This document shows positions 46,710-58,332 of a stretch of DNA of 64,000 nt, in pieces (within the stretch, counting starts at the first letter, position 1; each line of letters begins with the position of its first letter). Source of the DNA: Primula veris (Eukaryota > Streptophyta > Magnoliopsida > Ericales > Primulaceae); assembly GCA_963682055.1 (NCBI GenBank), contig OY821743.1, positions 15,535,566 to 15,599,565 on the forward strand, given 5' to 3'. The notes beneath the pieces are model-generated. The model was not told the origin of the DNA. It made no database searches and saw only the letters and a list, made by a program, of their open reading frames with translations. The translations under genes and the position numbers were made by a program.

Positions 46710-49700
46710 ATGAGGGAAGGAAACGCTTTCAACAAACCCCCATTGCTTGAAGGAGGAGTAAATTATGGAGTATGGAAAATCAGAATGAGGTCCTTCATTA
46801 AATAGCAAAATGAACATGCATGGAAAGCTGTGATGTATGGATGGGAGGCTCCAACTGCCAGTGATGGTGAAGGTGAACTGGTTTATATACCTGAAGACAA
46901 ATGGTCTGCTGATGAAGACAGAAAATCAAGTGCCAACTCAACAACCATAAACTTGATATTTGCTGGTGTAACTCTCAGTGTGTTCAAGTATATCTCTCAC
47001 TATGAAACTGCCAAATAGGCATGGGATATTTTGCAAGTTACTTTTGAAGGAACTGTTAAAGTAAAAGCTTTCAAACTCCAACAGTTAACTACTCAATTTG
47101 AAAATTTAAGAATGGAGGAAGATGAAACCATTGAACAATTTAATGGTAGAATTTGCCATATTGCTCATCAAGCTGGAACCTTAGGTGAAAAATACAGTGA
47201 TGCTAAACTTGTTAAGAAAACTCTAAGGTCACTCCCAGATAGATTTGAAATTAAGGTCACAGCTATTGAAGAATCAACAGACTTAGATAATCTTAAACTT
47301 GAAGAACTTATAGGAAATCTAAGCACTCATGAGCTAAAATTCTTCAAACATAAAAGACCAGAAAAGGGAATAGCCGTTCAAGCTAAGAAATCTGAACCTA
47401 AGGTCTGTGAACAAATGAGTGATGAAAAACAGCTAGCCTTCTTTGCTAAAAAGGTGTACAAAAAGTTTTACAAGAAAAAACAGGATGATACTGGAACATC
47501 CAATAACTTTCAGAAAAGGGATAATCAATTTAAGTCAGAATCCAGGTTTAATAATAACTCTACAGGAAAATGGAATCCAAAAGAGAAGGATAATAAAGAT
47601 TACAAGCCTAGAGAGATTCAATGTAGAGAATGCAGAGGTTTTGGTCACATTCAGGCTGAGTGTGCAAATACTTTAAAAAGAAACAAAAATGCTTATATAA
47701 CCACTCATAGTGATAGTGATTCTGAAAGCAACAGTGATGAAAAGGATGATTCTAATTTTGTTAATTTTATGGGAATAATCACTGAAAAAGAAGTTACTTA
47801 TGAAAGTGACTGTGAGTCTGTTTCAACCATAGTTACAACTACTCTTAAAACTTATAGCAGTGATGAGGAAGAACCTTCTGATGAAAACATTACTAAGCAA
47901 TACCTTGTCCTGTATGAAAAGTATCAATGTCTAAGTAAGCAATCCTTGAGCATAAACAAACTTAATGTTGATCTAAAGGACTCAGTTAACAGTCTTACTG
48001 AGAAGCTTAACATACAGCTGGCTGAACTTACTGAAACTAAAAAGAAAATAAAACTGCTGAATGTTTCTGCTTCAGAAAAATTAGATGACATGCTGTCATA
48101 TTCTAGAGGCTCTAAAGATAACAGTTGTTTAGGTTACTATGGTTGTGAAAGTACAGGAAAAACTACATTTGTTAAATCTGTTGCTAAAGCTGAAACTCAT
48201 GTTTTTGACAATAAGGTTAGAAGCTCAGTTGCAACCAAAGTTGCAACCAGGAATAAAACTCATGTTTTTGACAATAAGGTTAGAAGCTCAGTTGCAACCA
48301 AAGTTGCAACCAGGAATAAAACTTATGTTTTTAACAGTAAGGTTAGAAGCTCAGTTCTAACCAAAGTTGCAACCATGAATAAACTGAATAGCTTTGAGGA
48401 TAAAACTAACTTAAGGATGAAGCTGTGTAATTTCTGTAAAAAAGCTGGTCATTCAGAAATCAAGTGTTACTTAAAGAGGAACAGAAAGTACATCTCTCAG
48501 AAAAACTGGTTGGCTTATGTCAATAAAAATTTGAACTGGGTCTGGAAAGTTAAAGAAAAAGCTAGCTTAATTGCTAATAACAAAGCTGTCATTGCCTCTT
48601 TGAATGCTGTTACTTCTAATGATTGGTATTTTGACAGTGGTTGCTCTAAGCACATGACATGTACTGCAAGTCTCCTAAAAAATATCACTAATCTTACAGG
48701 AAACACTGTTGTGTTTGGAGGTGGAGATACAGGTAAAATTGTTGGTAAAGGTACCTTAAACAAACCTGGAATGCCTGATATTGATGATGTTTTTCTGGTA
48801 GATGGTCTAAAAGCTAATCTTATTAGTATCAGTCAACTATGTGATAACAAGATGATTGTTAAGTTTGACAAAGAAAGGTGTCTAATTACTAATCTTAACA
48901 ATGATTTAGTCATGACTGGAGTTAGATCAACCAACAGCTGCTATGTGTTTGAAAAAGCTGAAAGAGAATTGCCTCAGAATAGGTGTAATCAAGCTATTAC
49001 TAATAATATTGACATTTGGCATAAAAGGCTTGGTCATGTAAATTACAAAACCTTAGATAAGCTTGTTAAAAAGGAACTGATAAGAGGTATTTCTAAACTT
49101 AGTGCTAAAACTCAGAGTGTCTGTGGTGATTGTGCTATAGGCAAACAAACAAAGAGTATTCACAAAAGTACAAGTCAAATTTACACTAAGAGAGTCCTAG
49201 AACTTCTCCATATTGACTTAATGGGTCCTATGCAGACTGCTAGTATAGGTGGTAAGAAGTACATTTTGGTAGTTGTAGATGACTTCTCTAGATACTCTTG
49301 GGTAGTGTTCTTAAAAGATAAATCTGAAACTTTTGAACTGTTTAAAACTCTGTGCTTAAAACTGCAACTTGAAAAAGGTTCCACCAGTGGTAATATTGCT
49401 AGGATTAGAAGTGATCATGGAACTGAATTTGAAAACATCAAGTTTAGAGAGTTCTGCAACTCCTTAGGTATAAGTCATGAGTTCTCTGCTCCTAAGACTC
49501 CACAGCAAAATGACATAGTTGAAAGAAAAAATAGAACCATTCAGGAAATGGCTAGAGTCATGCTTAACTCTAAGAAACTTGCCAACAGATTTTGGGCTGA
49601 AACTGTTAATACTGCCTGTCATATAGTTAATAGAGTTTACATTACTAAAGGCACTTCCATGACAGCTTATGAAATATGGAAAGGTAGAAAACCCAATGTT

Positions 49701-51767
49701 AAGTATTTTCAAGTCTTTGGGTGAGTTTGCTACATTCTCAGAGATAGAGAGCATCTTGGTAAATTTGACTCTAAAAGTGATAAATGGATCTTTCTTGGTT
49801 ATGCTCAGAATAATAGAGCTTTTAGAGTCTTTAATCAAAGAACAAACTGTGTTATGGAATCTTATAATGTGTTATTTGATGACCTAAAAACTGTTGATGA
49901 GATTACAGGTGATGATGAACAGCCTGAGATTGCAGAAAAAGAGAAAGAAGAAACTCAACAAACAGGAAGTCCCATAGTGGTTGGAAGTCCAGTTGCAACT
50001 GAGGTTACAACTGAGGTTGAAACTGAGGTTGGAACCGAGGTTGAAACCCAGAATTCAACAGAATCTGAAAAAGAAGAAGGAGGATCTACTATCGCAACTA
50101 CAAGCAAGCCACGCTATGTAAGGACTCAGAAAAACCACTCTCTTGACAATGTCATAGGAGAAGTCACGTCAGGTATCAAAACCAGAGGTAAGAGAAATAA
50201 TGTTGTTCATTTTTCTTGTTACCTCTCTCAGTTAGAACCTAAGAACATAAAAGAGGCTTTGGAAGATAGTGAATGGATCTTAGCTATGCAAGATGAATTG
50301 TCCCAATTTGAAAGGAATGATGTATGGACTTTAGTACCCAGACCTTCTAATAAAAATATTATAGGGACTAAATGGATCTTTAGAAATAAAAGTAATGAAG
50401 ATGGAGTTATTATCAAAAATAAAGCTAGGTTGGTAGCTCAGGGTTATACACAAATTGAGGGAATTGATTTTGATGAAACTTTTGCTCCAGTAGCTAGAAT
50501 TGAATCCATTAGAATGCTACTTTCTCTTGCATGTTTGTATGATTTTAAACTGTTTCAACTTGACATAAAGAGTGCTTTTCTGAATGGTGTGATTAATGAA
50601 GAAGTGTATGTCTGTCAACCTAAGGGATTTGAAGATCCTAAATTTCCTAAACATGTCTATTTGTTGAAAAAGGCCTTGTATGGTCTAAAACAAGCTCCTA
50701 GAGCTTGGTATGATAGATTAACCAAGTACTTGATTGAAAAAGGCTTTAACAGAGGGGGAGTTGATAAAACTCTGTTTACTAAGAAAACCACAAAGGACAT
50801 AATAATTGCTCAAATCTATGTTGATGACATTGTTTTTGGCTCTACTTCTAATAAAAGGATAGAAGAATTCATTTCTGATATGAAGAATTAATTTGAAATG
50901 AGTGGTGGAGGTGAACTAACTTACTTTCTAGGATTGCAAGTTAAACAGAATGAGAAAGGCATTTTTCTATGCCAAAGTAAGTATGCAGACAATCTTGTTA
51001 AGAAGTTTGGTCTGAGTGAGAGTAAAGAGAAGAGAACCCCTATGAGTACCACTCTTAAACTGTCTAAAAATGATAAAGGAAAAAGTGTCTGTCCCAGTCT
51101 TTATAGATCCATGATTGGAAGTTTGCTGTATTTAACTGCTAGTAGACCAGACCTTTGCTTAAGTGTAGGAGTTTGTGCCAGATATCAAGCAAATCCTTTA
51201 CAACCTCATCTTCTAGCTGTTAAAAGAATTCTAAGGTATGTAAAAGGAACACTTCACCTAGGCCTATGGTATTCTAAAGATACAAACCATTTTCTAAGTG
51301 GCTACTGTGATGCAGATTGGGCAGGAAACATAGATGATAGAAAGAGTAGTTCTGGTGGTTGTTTTTATTTTGGAAACAACATTGTTTCTTGGTTCAGTAA
51401 AAAGCAAAATTGCATATCTTTATCTACTGCTGAGGCAGAATATATTGCAGCTGGAAGTGGATGCACTCAACTAATATGGATGAAACAGATGTTAACTGAT
51501 TATAATGTTAAACAAGAAATATTAACTTTGTTTTGTGATAAGAAAAGTGCTATAGATTTAGCTAAAAATCCAGTTTAACATTCCAGAACTAAACATATTG
51601 ATCTAAGGCATCATTTTATTAGAGAACTAGTTGAAGAAAAGAGCTTAATTTTAGAACATGTTTCAACTGAAAGACAATTAGCAGATATTTTCACAAAGCC
51701 CCTTGATACAAACAAGTTTGAATAATTAAGAAGTGACATAGGGGTATGTCATTATAGATCTAATTGA
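46710..51767 (+). pseudogene. copia gag-pol polyprotein gene with six in-frame stops
   Basis: One continuous frame from ATG 46710 to the terminal TGA at 51765 has no frameshift but is interrupted by stops at 46803 (TAG), 47016 (TAG), 49722 (TGA), 50889 (TAA), 51576 (TAA) and 51723 (TAA). Recognisable parts in order are: Gag capsid-like region (AWDILQVTFEGTVKVKAFKL), CCHC knuckle CRECRGFGHIQAEC near 47622, a second knuckle CNFCKKAGHSEIKC near 48427, protease DSGCSKHMT near 48632, integrase zinc motif WHKRLGH near 49018 and catalytic core (HIDLMGP, VVDDFSRY, PQQNDIVERKNRT), reverse transcriptase (LDIKSAFLNG, IYVDDIVFGST) and RNase H (DADWAGNIDDRKSSSG, STAEAEYIA). In the integrase, Asp replaces the usual Gly of PQQNG. 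The product cannot be made full length. Confidence 0.93.
48196..48378 (+). repeat. 66-bp coding tandem repeat in gag (three copies)
   Basis: Three in-frame copies of a 22-residue unit (THVFDNKVRSSVATKVATRN) lie between the two zinc knuckles. The first two are nearly identical; the third is diverged. Each DNA unit contains GTTGCAACC words. Confidence 0.9.
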
Positions 51768-52663
51768 ATATTCTTGCTAAATATGTCTGTGTTGAGTACC
51801 TTCAATAATTTTTATTTCTAAGGTTAAGTCTTGATTGAGCTATGATGTTTTTGTTTTGAAAAAGACGCTTTTTGGTGTCTCAAAAACAGATGTGAGGTAA
51901 CTTGTCTCAAAAACAGAGTTGAAAGCACAAAGTGCATTTTTTTTTGTTGGTTGCAAGTTCAGTTGCAACATCAGTTGAAACTTCATGCTCAAAGAAGCAG
52001 GTTGCAAGTTCAGTTGCAACATCAGTTGAAACCTCAGTCTATATTGTAACAGCCAAGACTAAGTCTTGTTATTTTTGACATCACTTATACTCTTTCCTTG
52101 CTGAGGTCATCAAACTAGTTTTTGTGTAGAGATAAAAACGGATTTGCTCAATATAAGCTCCTAAAATCTAATCTTTATTCGAGTTATTCAATGATAAACA
52201 TATCTTCTTGGGTAAATTGCTAGATTTTAGTTTTTTCCAAAAGCTTAAATATCTTTTCAATTGCTATCTTTACCTTGAATCAAGTCAAATTTCCTTATAA
52301 AGCTTCAACTCTTGAATTTTCAAATTTTGGATCAATCTGTTTTAAATAGGAATGTTTATCTGTATTTTTGGCTGGTTATTTCCTTCGTGATTTTGCTGTG
52401 ATTTTTCTGTTTTAAATTCTGTTACTTAAAAAAATCTCCTAAATTCAAGCAAAATCTGTTTCTAAATTGATTTGAGTGTATCTTTTTCTAATTGTAAAAA
52501 GATTTGGACTTTATTGCTTTTTACATAAACCTCTATTAATATCCAAAAATCAGAATCAATTACACAATTACTCTCTCTCTCTTTCTATTAAACTAAAAAT
52601 CCCTAAGTTCTCTGTAAAACCTACTGCGAGGTTCTAAGCTCAAGTCTAACCCTAGTTGCAACC
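51768..52663 (+). other. spacer between pol and the extra ORF
   Basis: About 900 bp, non-coding. It holds two near-identical blocks (51950-51983 and 52000-52034) with GGTTGCAAGTTCAGTTGCAA. A TCTCTCTCTC leader-like stretch (52569-52585) lies before the ORF, so the ORF may have its own 5' leader or splice acceptor. Confidence 0.55.
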
Positions 52664-53956
52664 ATGTCTGCAAACTTTCCTAAAAACCCTATTCCTAACA
52701 GTGATGATGACTGCACACTTAGGGACTTCATGACTAAATCTCCAACTAGGGCAGGCTCAAAAGCTAAGGTAAGTGAGTCTACCTCATCTAAGAAACAGAG
52801 AACTAAGAAACGTGCTAGGAGATCTTTGGAGGATGATCATATTTCTGCTGTTTTCTCTTATAAATCTAAGTTTAATGAGATTGATCCTAGGTTCTGGAGT
52901 AGGACCATGTATAGGAGGTTTAGGTCTTTTGCTGGTAGGGAGATACACAGTGAAAGAAGACTCAATTTGGTCAGTTATCCACATATTCAAGTTCATATTG
53001 AGAAATTGCTATCTGATGTTGGCCTAGAAAGAACTATTTCTTATCCTGATTCTTACTATCCTGCTGTTATTAAAGAATTCTATGCTAATCTAAGTAGTAA
53101 TGTGTTTGATGAGGGTGATCCTGCCTATGGCAGAGTATTTTTGAGGGGTGTAACTCTAGATTTTACCCCTAAGTTGATAAATGAATATCTAAGTTCACCT
53201 AGCCCTACTGTTAATAGTGCTGAGCCAGACATGGAAATTATTGCTTTAGTTCTAACTGGAAAGAACAATAGATTTGATGGTAGCTCCATTAAAACATCAT
53301 CCCTCACCTTGTGTGCCAGTGTGCTGCACAAAATAGCTAGGTTCAATTGGAATCCCACTAAGCAGCCATCTAAAGTAAGCAAGGATATGACTATATTTCT
53401 CTACAGGATAATGTCATCTTTGCCAATTAATTTTGGTAATCATGTATTTAATCTGATTAGAGACTTCAATGATTCTGATTCACACTCCATTCTGCTACCT
53501 TTTCCATGTTTAATCACTGGGGTGATTATGGCTCAAGTCTTACCTATGGCTGGATCCCCTCCTATTAGAATAGCCACAGAACCAATCATAGATTGTCCCT
53601 CTGCCCTGTATATCTCAGCAAAACTGCTAAAAGAAGGGCATGTAAATGACATTTCTGGTGACAAAGGAAAGGAAAAGGAGACTTCTAGTGCTCCTTCAGA
53701 AAAGAAAAAAGGAGTAAGGTGGTATTTGAAACAGAAGCTGGCTTATAATGAAGAAAGGAGAGCTGAATTGGAGGCTGATGATTACCAAATTAAGAAGCTC
53801 CTGGTGAATCTAATTGAAAGTGAGGATGAAGGGAATAGTGATGCTACTCACAGTGATGATGGGTTTTCCATAAGCAGTGAGAATGAAGATGAAGAAGTTG
53901 TCAAAGAAACACCTCTAAGAGAGAGACCACCCCAGTCAGACATACCTCGTGACTAG
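52664..53956 (+). CDS. extra ORF of the retroelement: 'putative plant transposon protein'-like
   Basis: 430 codons, open throughout, same strand as gag-pol and inside the element. ATG follows GTTGCAACC. The N-terminal 55 residues are Ser/Lys-rich with a basic cluster KKQRTKKRARR (nuclear-localisation-like). The middle reads YYPAVIKEFYANL, GRVFLRGVTLDF and INEYLSSPSP, the pattern of the widespread 'putative plant transposon protein' family found in plant retroelement extra ORFs. The C-terminal 90 residues are highly acidic. There is no signal peptide or membrane segment, so it is not an envelope-like protein in any obvious sense. Its role in the element cycle is unknown. It is intact while gag-pol is broken. 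Confidence 0.75.
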   Translation: MSANFPKNPIPNSDDDCTLRDFMTKSPTRAGSKAKVSESTSSKKQRTKKRARRSLEDDHISAVFSYKSKFNEIDPRFWSRTMYRRFRSFAGREIHSERRLNLVSYPHIQVHIEKLLSDVGLERTISYPDSYYPAVIKEFYANLSSNVFDEGDPAYGRVFLRGVTLDFTPKLINEYLSSPSPTVNSAEPDMEIIALVLTGKNNRFDGSSIKTSSLTLCASVLHKIARFNWNPTKQPSKVSKDMTIFLYRIMSSLPINFGNHVFNLIRDFNDSDSHSILLPFPCLITGVIMAQVLPMAGSPPIRIATEPIIDCPSALYISAKLLKEGHVNDISGDKGKEKETSSAPSEKKKGVRWYLKQKLAYNEERRAELEADDYQIKKLLVNLIESEDEGNSDATHSDDGFSISSENEDEEVVKETPLRERPPQSDIPRD

Positions 53957-54372
53957 TGAGTCAGGGTTGTGACAAATAGGGGGAGAAAAGAAAAGTTTAT
54001 GTTCATGTGTTATGCTTCAGTTTAATGTTTTTTTTTTTAATTTCAAGTTTTAAAGTTCAATTACAATTGCTGTACCAAGACTATGCTTGTGCCTGTTTGG
54101 CCTTAATAATTCTGCAATTTCTTTCTGAAATTTCCTGTTGAAGTATGATTGTCTTTAAACTTGAATCTGGTCTGAAAACTTACTGAATGGATATATCTTG
54201 TGCTTATATAGTGCCTGTAACTCTAACTTGCAGGGGGAGCTTAAAACAGATACCTCAAATAGTATTGATCTAAGACATACAGAAAAAGACTGTGTTGAAT
54301 TATATTTGCAGGTGGATTTATGTGGTTTATAAACTTAATTGATTTGTCAAAACCAATGACGAAGGGGGAGAT
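53957..54372 (+). other. 3' region with three AGGGGGAG tracts and the polypurine tract
   Basis: AGGGGGAG occurs at about 53978, 54233 and 54363. The last (GAAGGGGGAGAT) abuts the 3' LTR and is the functional-type polypurine tract; the other two look like extra copies. Confidence 0.75.
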
Positions 54373-55583
54373 TGTTAGGACCATATTTCTGGTCTAAATA
54401 TTATTTGTTGTCTATTGGTTTTCACTAAATTATCCTAACTGTTTGTAAAGAACTAAGACAGTGTTGACAGGTTTCAAGCAATGTTGCAACCTCAGTTACA
54501 ACCTACTAAGTCAGTAGTGTTAGGTTTCAAGTACCAGTTGCAACCTCAGTTACAACCTACTAAATCAGTAGTGTTAGGTTTCAAGTACCAGTTGCAACCT
54601 CAGTTGCAACCTGCTGTTCAGCAGTATTCTGTTTAGTTCTGTAAATCTGCATAACTGTTCTTTATTGATTATTATTTGTTCTACAGTATGCAGGATATAT
54701 TCTCATGTGATCTTAAAGGTTTAATATGCCTAAATTGAGAATATCATAGTGTTAAGGAAAGATGTTTTCTAAAAAAAATAAAAGATTAGTTTATGAGGTT
54801 ATGTTTCCTTTTAATATGTATCTCTACTCTTATGCTTGTCCTTATCACTTATTTTAATCTTTGGTCCTTATCATATTCAGTAAAGATACGTTTAAAGATT
54901 GATTGTTATATGGAATTGAATGTTTCATATGTTTATGAAAATATATTATCTTTAAAAGATATTATCTCTATATGTTTCCTTTCAAAGGAAAAGACTAACT
55001 TCTACTTTCAAGCTTGTTACTAAACAGGTATTAGCCAATGATGATTGAAGTCAATCCACGGTGTAGAATCAAGTAATACTTGGAAAGATTGGAGCCAATC
55101 AACAAAGTCAAAAGCAATCAAAAGATATTGAAGATAGAAGATTATTTTTTACTTGCTTATATACTTAGTAACTTTAGCTTGTAAAAAGTGTGTGTTCTAA
55201 ATTATAAAGAACTCATTCTAGAGAGAATACACAAAGAGCTTACAAAAGAAAACAATGGTGGGATGCCATTGATTTATAATTGATAGTTATGAAAGTAGGA
55301 GCAATATAGAGATAGGCAGAAAAAACTAGAGAGAGTTTAAGAGTTTTTCATTAAGACTTGAATCCTATATTGTAAGCTTTTTATAATATCATAATCTGGG
55401 TAAGTGTCCCGGAGACGTAGCCTAGTTAGGTGAACTCCGTTGTTAAATGTGCGTGTGAATTATTTCAAGTACATTTAACTTTACACAGTTCTGTCCATTA
55501 ATACACTTGGTTCCAACTGTGGTTGCAACCTCACTTGGAACCTTACTGCAAAACTGCATCTAAAACAGCGGATAGGAATTTCA
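54373..55583 (+). repeat. 3' LTR (1211 bp)
   Basis: Starts TGTTAGGACC, ends GAATTTCA. Compared with the 5' LTR it has a short duplication around AAAAGATATTATCT near 54950-54970. Confidence 0.93.
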
Positions 55584-55588
55584 AATTG
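55584..55588. repeat. target-site duplication AATTG (right)
   Basis: Matches 45442-45446. Confidence 0.9.
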
Positions 55589-55639
55589 CAAACTAAATCA
55601 ATTTAAATTTCAAACTATACCATATCATACCATACCATA

Positions 55640-55953
55640 CTAATTGATAGGATTGGATTTTGGTCGTTGGCTCGGCTTTGTTTTGGTGGATTTTTGCTAG
55701 GATTGGATTTTGGTCGTTGGCTCGGCTTTGTTTTGGTGGATTTTTGCTCCGCATGTCGGTATATATATAGTATATAGTGCATCAGAGCACGATGGCCAAA
55801 AAATAAAAGTAGAAAAAAAAAACAGTGCAATTAATATTTAACTTGAGTTTTGGTGAGTACTCAGGGGTACTATAATTAAGAAAAAGAAGGAAAAAATACT
55901 GCATTGGTTTAGTCGTCTCGACTTTGTTTTGGTCGACTTTTGCTCCGAATGTC

Positions 55954-56015
<62 letters not shown>

Positions 56016-56125
56016 TCGGAGCACTATGGCCAAAAAATTTAAAAACAAAAAAAGTAGTGGAATATATAACTTAGGTATGGTGAGTACTCAGGGGTACTAT
56101 AATTAAGAAAAAGAACAAGAAAAGG
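55640..56125. repeat. tandem duplication with expanded TA microsatellite
   Basis: A 51-bp unit (AGGATTGGATTTTGGTCGTT) is present twice at 55649-55750. A larger unit beginning CGACTTTGTTTTGGT, containing CCGAATGTCGGTATATA, GAGCACTATGGCCAAAAAAT and GAGTACTCAGGGGTACTATA, is present twice (about 55665-55890 and 55915-56115). In the second copy the TA run has grown to about 58 bp (55955-56012). ORFs with IYIYIY tracts are artefacts. Confidence 0.8.
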
Positions 56126-56914
56126 AGTAGTACTATAATTTAAAAAAGGAAAAGGTTAAAAACTAGTGCAGTATATAAAGCAATCTCATTGTTAAGTAGG
56201 GTTCCTAAAATTTCCCATTTCATATATGCGGCTTAGTTATGAAGTCACTCTGAGCTCTTTTTTTCCTTTATAGTTCATATAAATAAGACGTGTCTTTGAA
56301 TATCTATATCACTCCAGTTTTAATACCCATTAAGTTCATTCTTACTTTACCACGAGATTTGTTTGATAAAATCCATTCTCAAGCATGTGAACCTTAGTTT
56401 CCCGCATATGTTTTTAGAAATGACTCAAATTTGCTACTTCCCAAGTTTGTTTCAACAGTCATATAACTTTCAAATTATAGTTTTGTTATGCAAAAGAGTG
56501 ATGGATGGAGCTAGAATAATTGTTCAATTTCGGTTTTGTAATACATATCATGTCCCAGACGAAGAACATTGATGTAAGATAAGGTCTTATATTTCTTTTT
56601 AATTTCAAACAATATATATATATATATATAGGTATTGGTTGGACTTACTAAGTACTAACAATCTATTACTTATTGTCGTTTTAAAACTTGTAGATTAATA
56701 GCTTCCCATATGTAAATTCAAAAGAAAACCGAGCCTTCTGATTTGTAGGTATGGAAAAGTAATACGAGTAAACTTGAAAATTAATGATGTTCGCTATGTT
56801 TGATTGGTGACTAGGCTGTATTTGCAGGTAATTGGTTATAAATTTGTTTAAAACTAGTTGGTTATACAAATCTATGCACTCCTTTTTTTTTTAGGTGTTA
56901 TATTTTTTGTAATT
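56126..56914. other. AT-rich intergenic DNA
   Basis: No gene seen; TA microsatellite at 56611-56630. Confidence 0.45.
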
Positions 56915-57339
56915 GAGGTTGGATTTTTCCATTATAAATAATTTGACGCACAAACCGTAAATTCAGATTATGAACCTTAAATTTAGACTACGGACCGTAT
57001 GTCAAATCTACAGTTATTGCTTCAGTCAAACCGAATTCAAAACTACGATCGGTAAATATGACTTACTGTTTACATGTGAAATTACTATAATACCCCTATG
57101 TCGAAAAACTTAATCCCTCACCCTTTTTCACAAACACAGTTTACACTAAAACAAAAAAACACACCCAATTAAACCAAATTCGCCCCCAAAAAACCATATA
57201 CCCCTAATTTCATCCCTAATCCGTTTGTTACCCCGATTAAACCACATTTTTTTGCTTTAATTCACCGAATCACATACCCTAATTCAAGTTATTTATTTAT
57301 TTCCTTGTTTATTCTCTATTTTATATAGTTTTAATTTGC

Positions 57340-58130
57340 AAAATAGGAAAAAATATAAAAATTATGCCAATTTTTTTGGTGATTAATTGATTATTAATTT
57401 TTTTTTATATTAATTAAAAAAAGTTAGGGTTGTTGACATTTTTCCGTTTTATAAAAAAATAGGGTTTTTATGAATTTTTTTTTATTTAGATGTTTATTAC
57501 TAATTTTTTAGTTGTATTTGATTGTGTATATTATTTATCTTGTTTGGATTATGATAAATTGTAAAAAGTTAGGGTTTTATACAAATTAGGGTTTTTATGC
57601 CAATTTACTAATTGTTTAGTTGACATTAATTGTGTATATTCTTTATCTTGTTCTGATCGGAAAAAAATAAAAATAGTTATGGTTTGTTCATATCTATCCG
57701 TTTGGAAAATTAGGGGGTTTTGTAAAATTTGTTGATTTATATGGTAATTACTAATTGTTTATTTTTCTTTCATTGTGTATATTATTTATCTTGTTTGGAT
57801 TGTGATAAATTGGAAAAGGTTAAGTTTTCATATGACCCGTTTTATACAAATTAGGATTTTATGCCAATTTGTTGATTTAGATGTTTATTACCAATTGTTT
57901 AGTTTCTATTAATTTTGTATAATTCTTATCTTGTTTTGATTGAGAGAAAATAAAAATAGTTAGTGTTTATTCATATTTACCCATTTGGCAAATTAGGGTT
58001 TTTAAAAAAAAATGTTGATTTAGACGGTTATTACTAATTTTTTAGTTATCATTAATTGTGTATATTCTTTATCTTGTTTTGATTGGAAAAAAATAAAAAT
58101 AGTTAATGCTTCTTCATATTTAATTGTTTA
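57340..58130. repeat. tandem repeat, about 107-145-bp units
   Basis: Five diverged units containing TGTGTATATT, TTATCTTGTTT, AAAAAGTTAGGGTTT, ACCCGTTTTATACAAATTAG and GATTTAGATGTTTATTACTA. The same unit is amplified in the element at 60021. Confidence 0.8.
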
Positions 58131-58189
58131 GCTTCCATGTTGCAAATATTTTTTCTGATAAGATCAGTGATCAGATTGCACTATCGCCT

Positions 58190-58332
58190 CTGCCATTTTG
58201 GAGGATATGGATACGTGTGCACAATATAGTTAGGGATCAGCTCTCTTAGCTTGGTTGGAGGCCGATATGTGCAGGTTTTTTCGGGGTAAAGCTGAAAGAA
58301 TAAGCGGTGCGGTGATGTTTCTTGATATGTGA
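58190..58332 (+). pseudogene. plant mobile domain (PMD) relic, central part
   Basis: Read in one frame the DNA gives CAQYS, stop, GSALLAWLEADMCRFFRG, then ERISGAVMFLDM and a stop. This matches the PMD core, in which a tryptophan precedes the small-residue helix and a Cys-Arg block and a hydrophobic LLLLQLW-like strand follow. Both stops sit where tryptophan is usual, consistent with G-to-A change. Confidence 0.55.

Larger units (their letters stand above)
45447..55583 (+). mobile_element. complete Ty1/copia LTR retrotransposon, SIRE/Maximus-like
   Basis: 10,137 bp with 5' LTR 45447-46641, primer-binding site, gag-pol 46710-51767, an extra ORF 52664-53956, polypurine tract and 3' LTR 54373-55583, flanked by AATTG. 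The domain order protease, integrase, reverse transcriptase, RNase H is copia. Long LTRs, two zinc knuckles in Gag and an additional ORF after pol place it in the SIRE/Maximus lineage. The LTRs differ by about 32 substitutions by eye (near 2.7%) plus a few indels, so insertion is of order one to two million years old under commonly used plant rates. The coding region carries six in-frame stops, so it is not autonomous. Confidence 0.93.

Noticed and set aside
52664..53956. Envelope-like protein for the extra ORF
   Set aside because: No signal peptide, transmembrane segment or coiled coil is visible; the core resembles the plant transposon protein family instead.
55782..56106. ORFs containing IYIYIYIY on both strands
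   Set aside because: Translation of a TA microsatellite.
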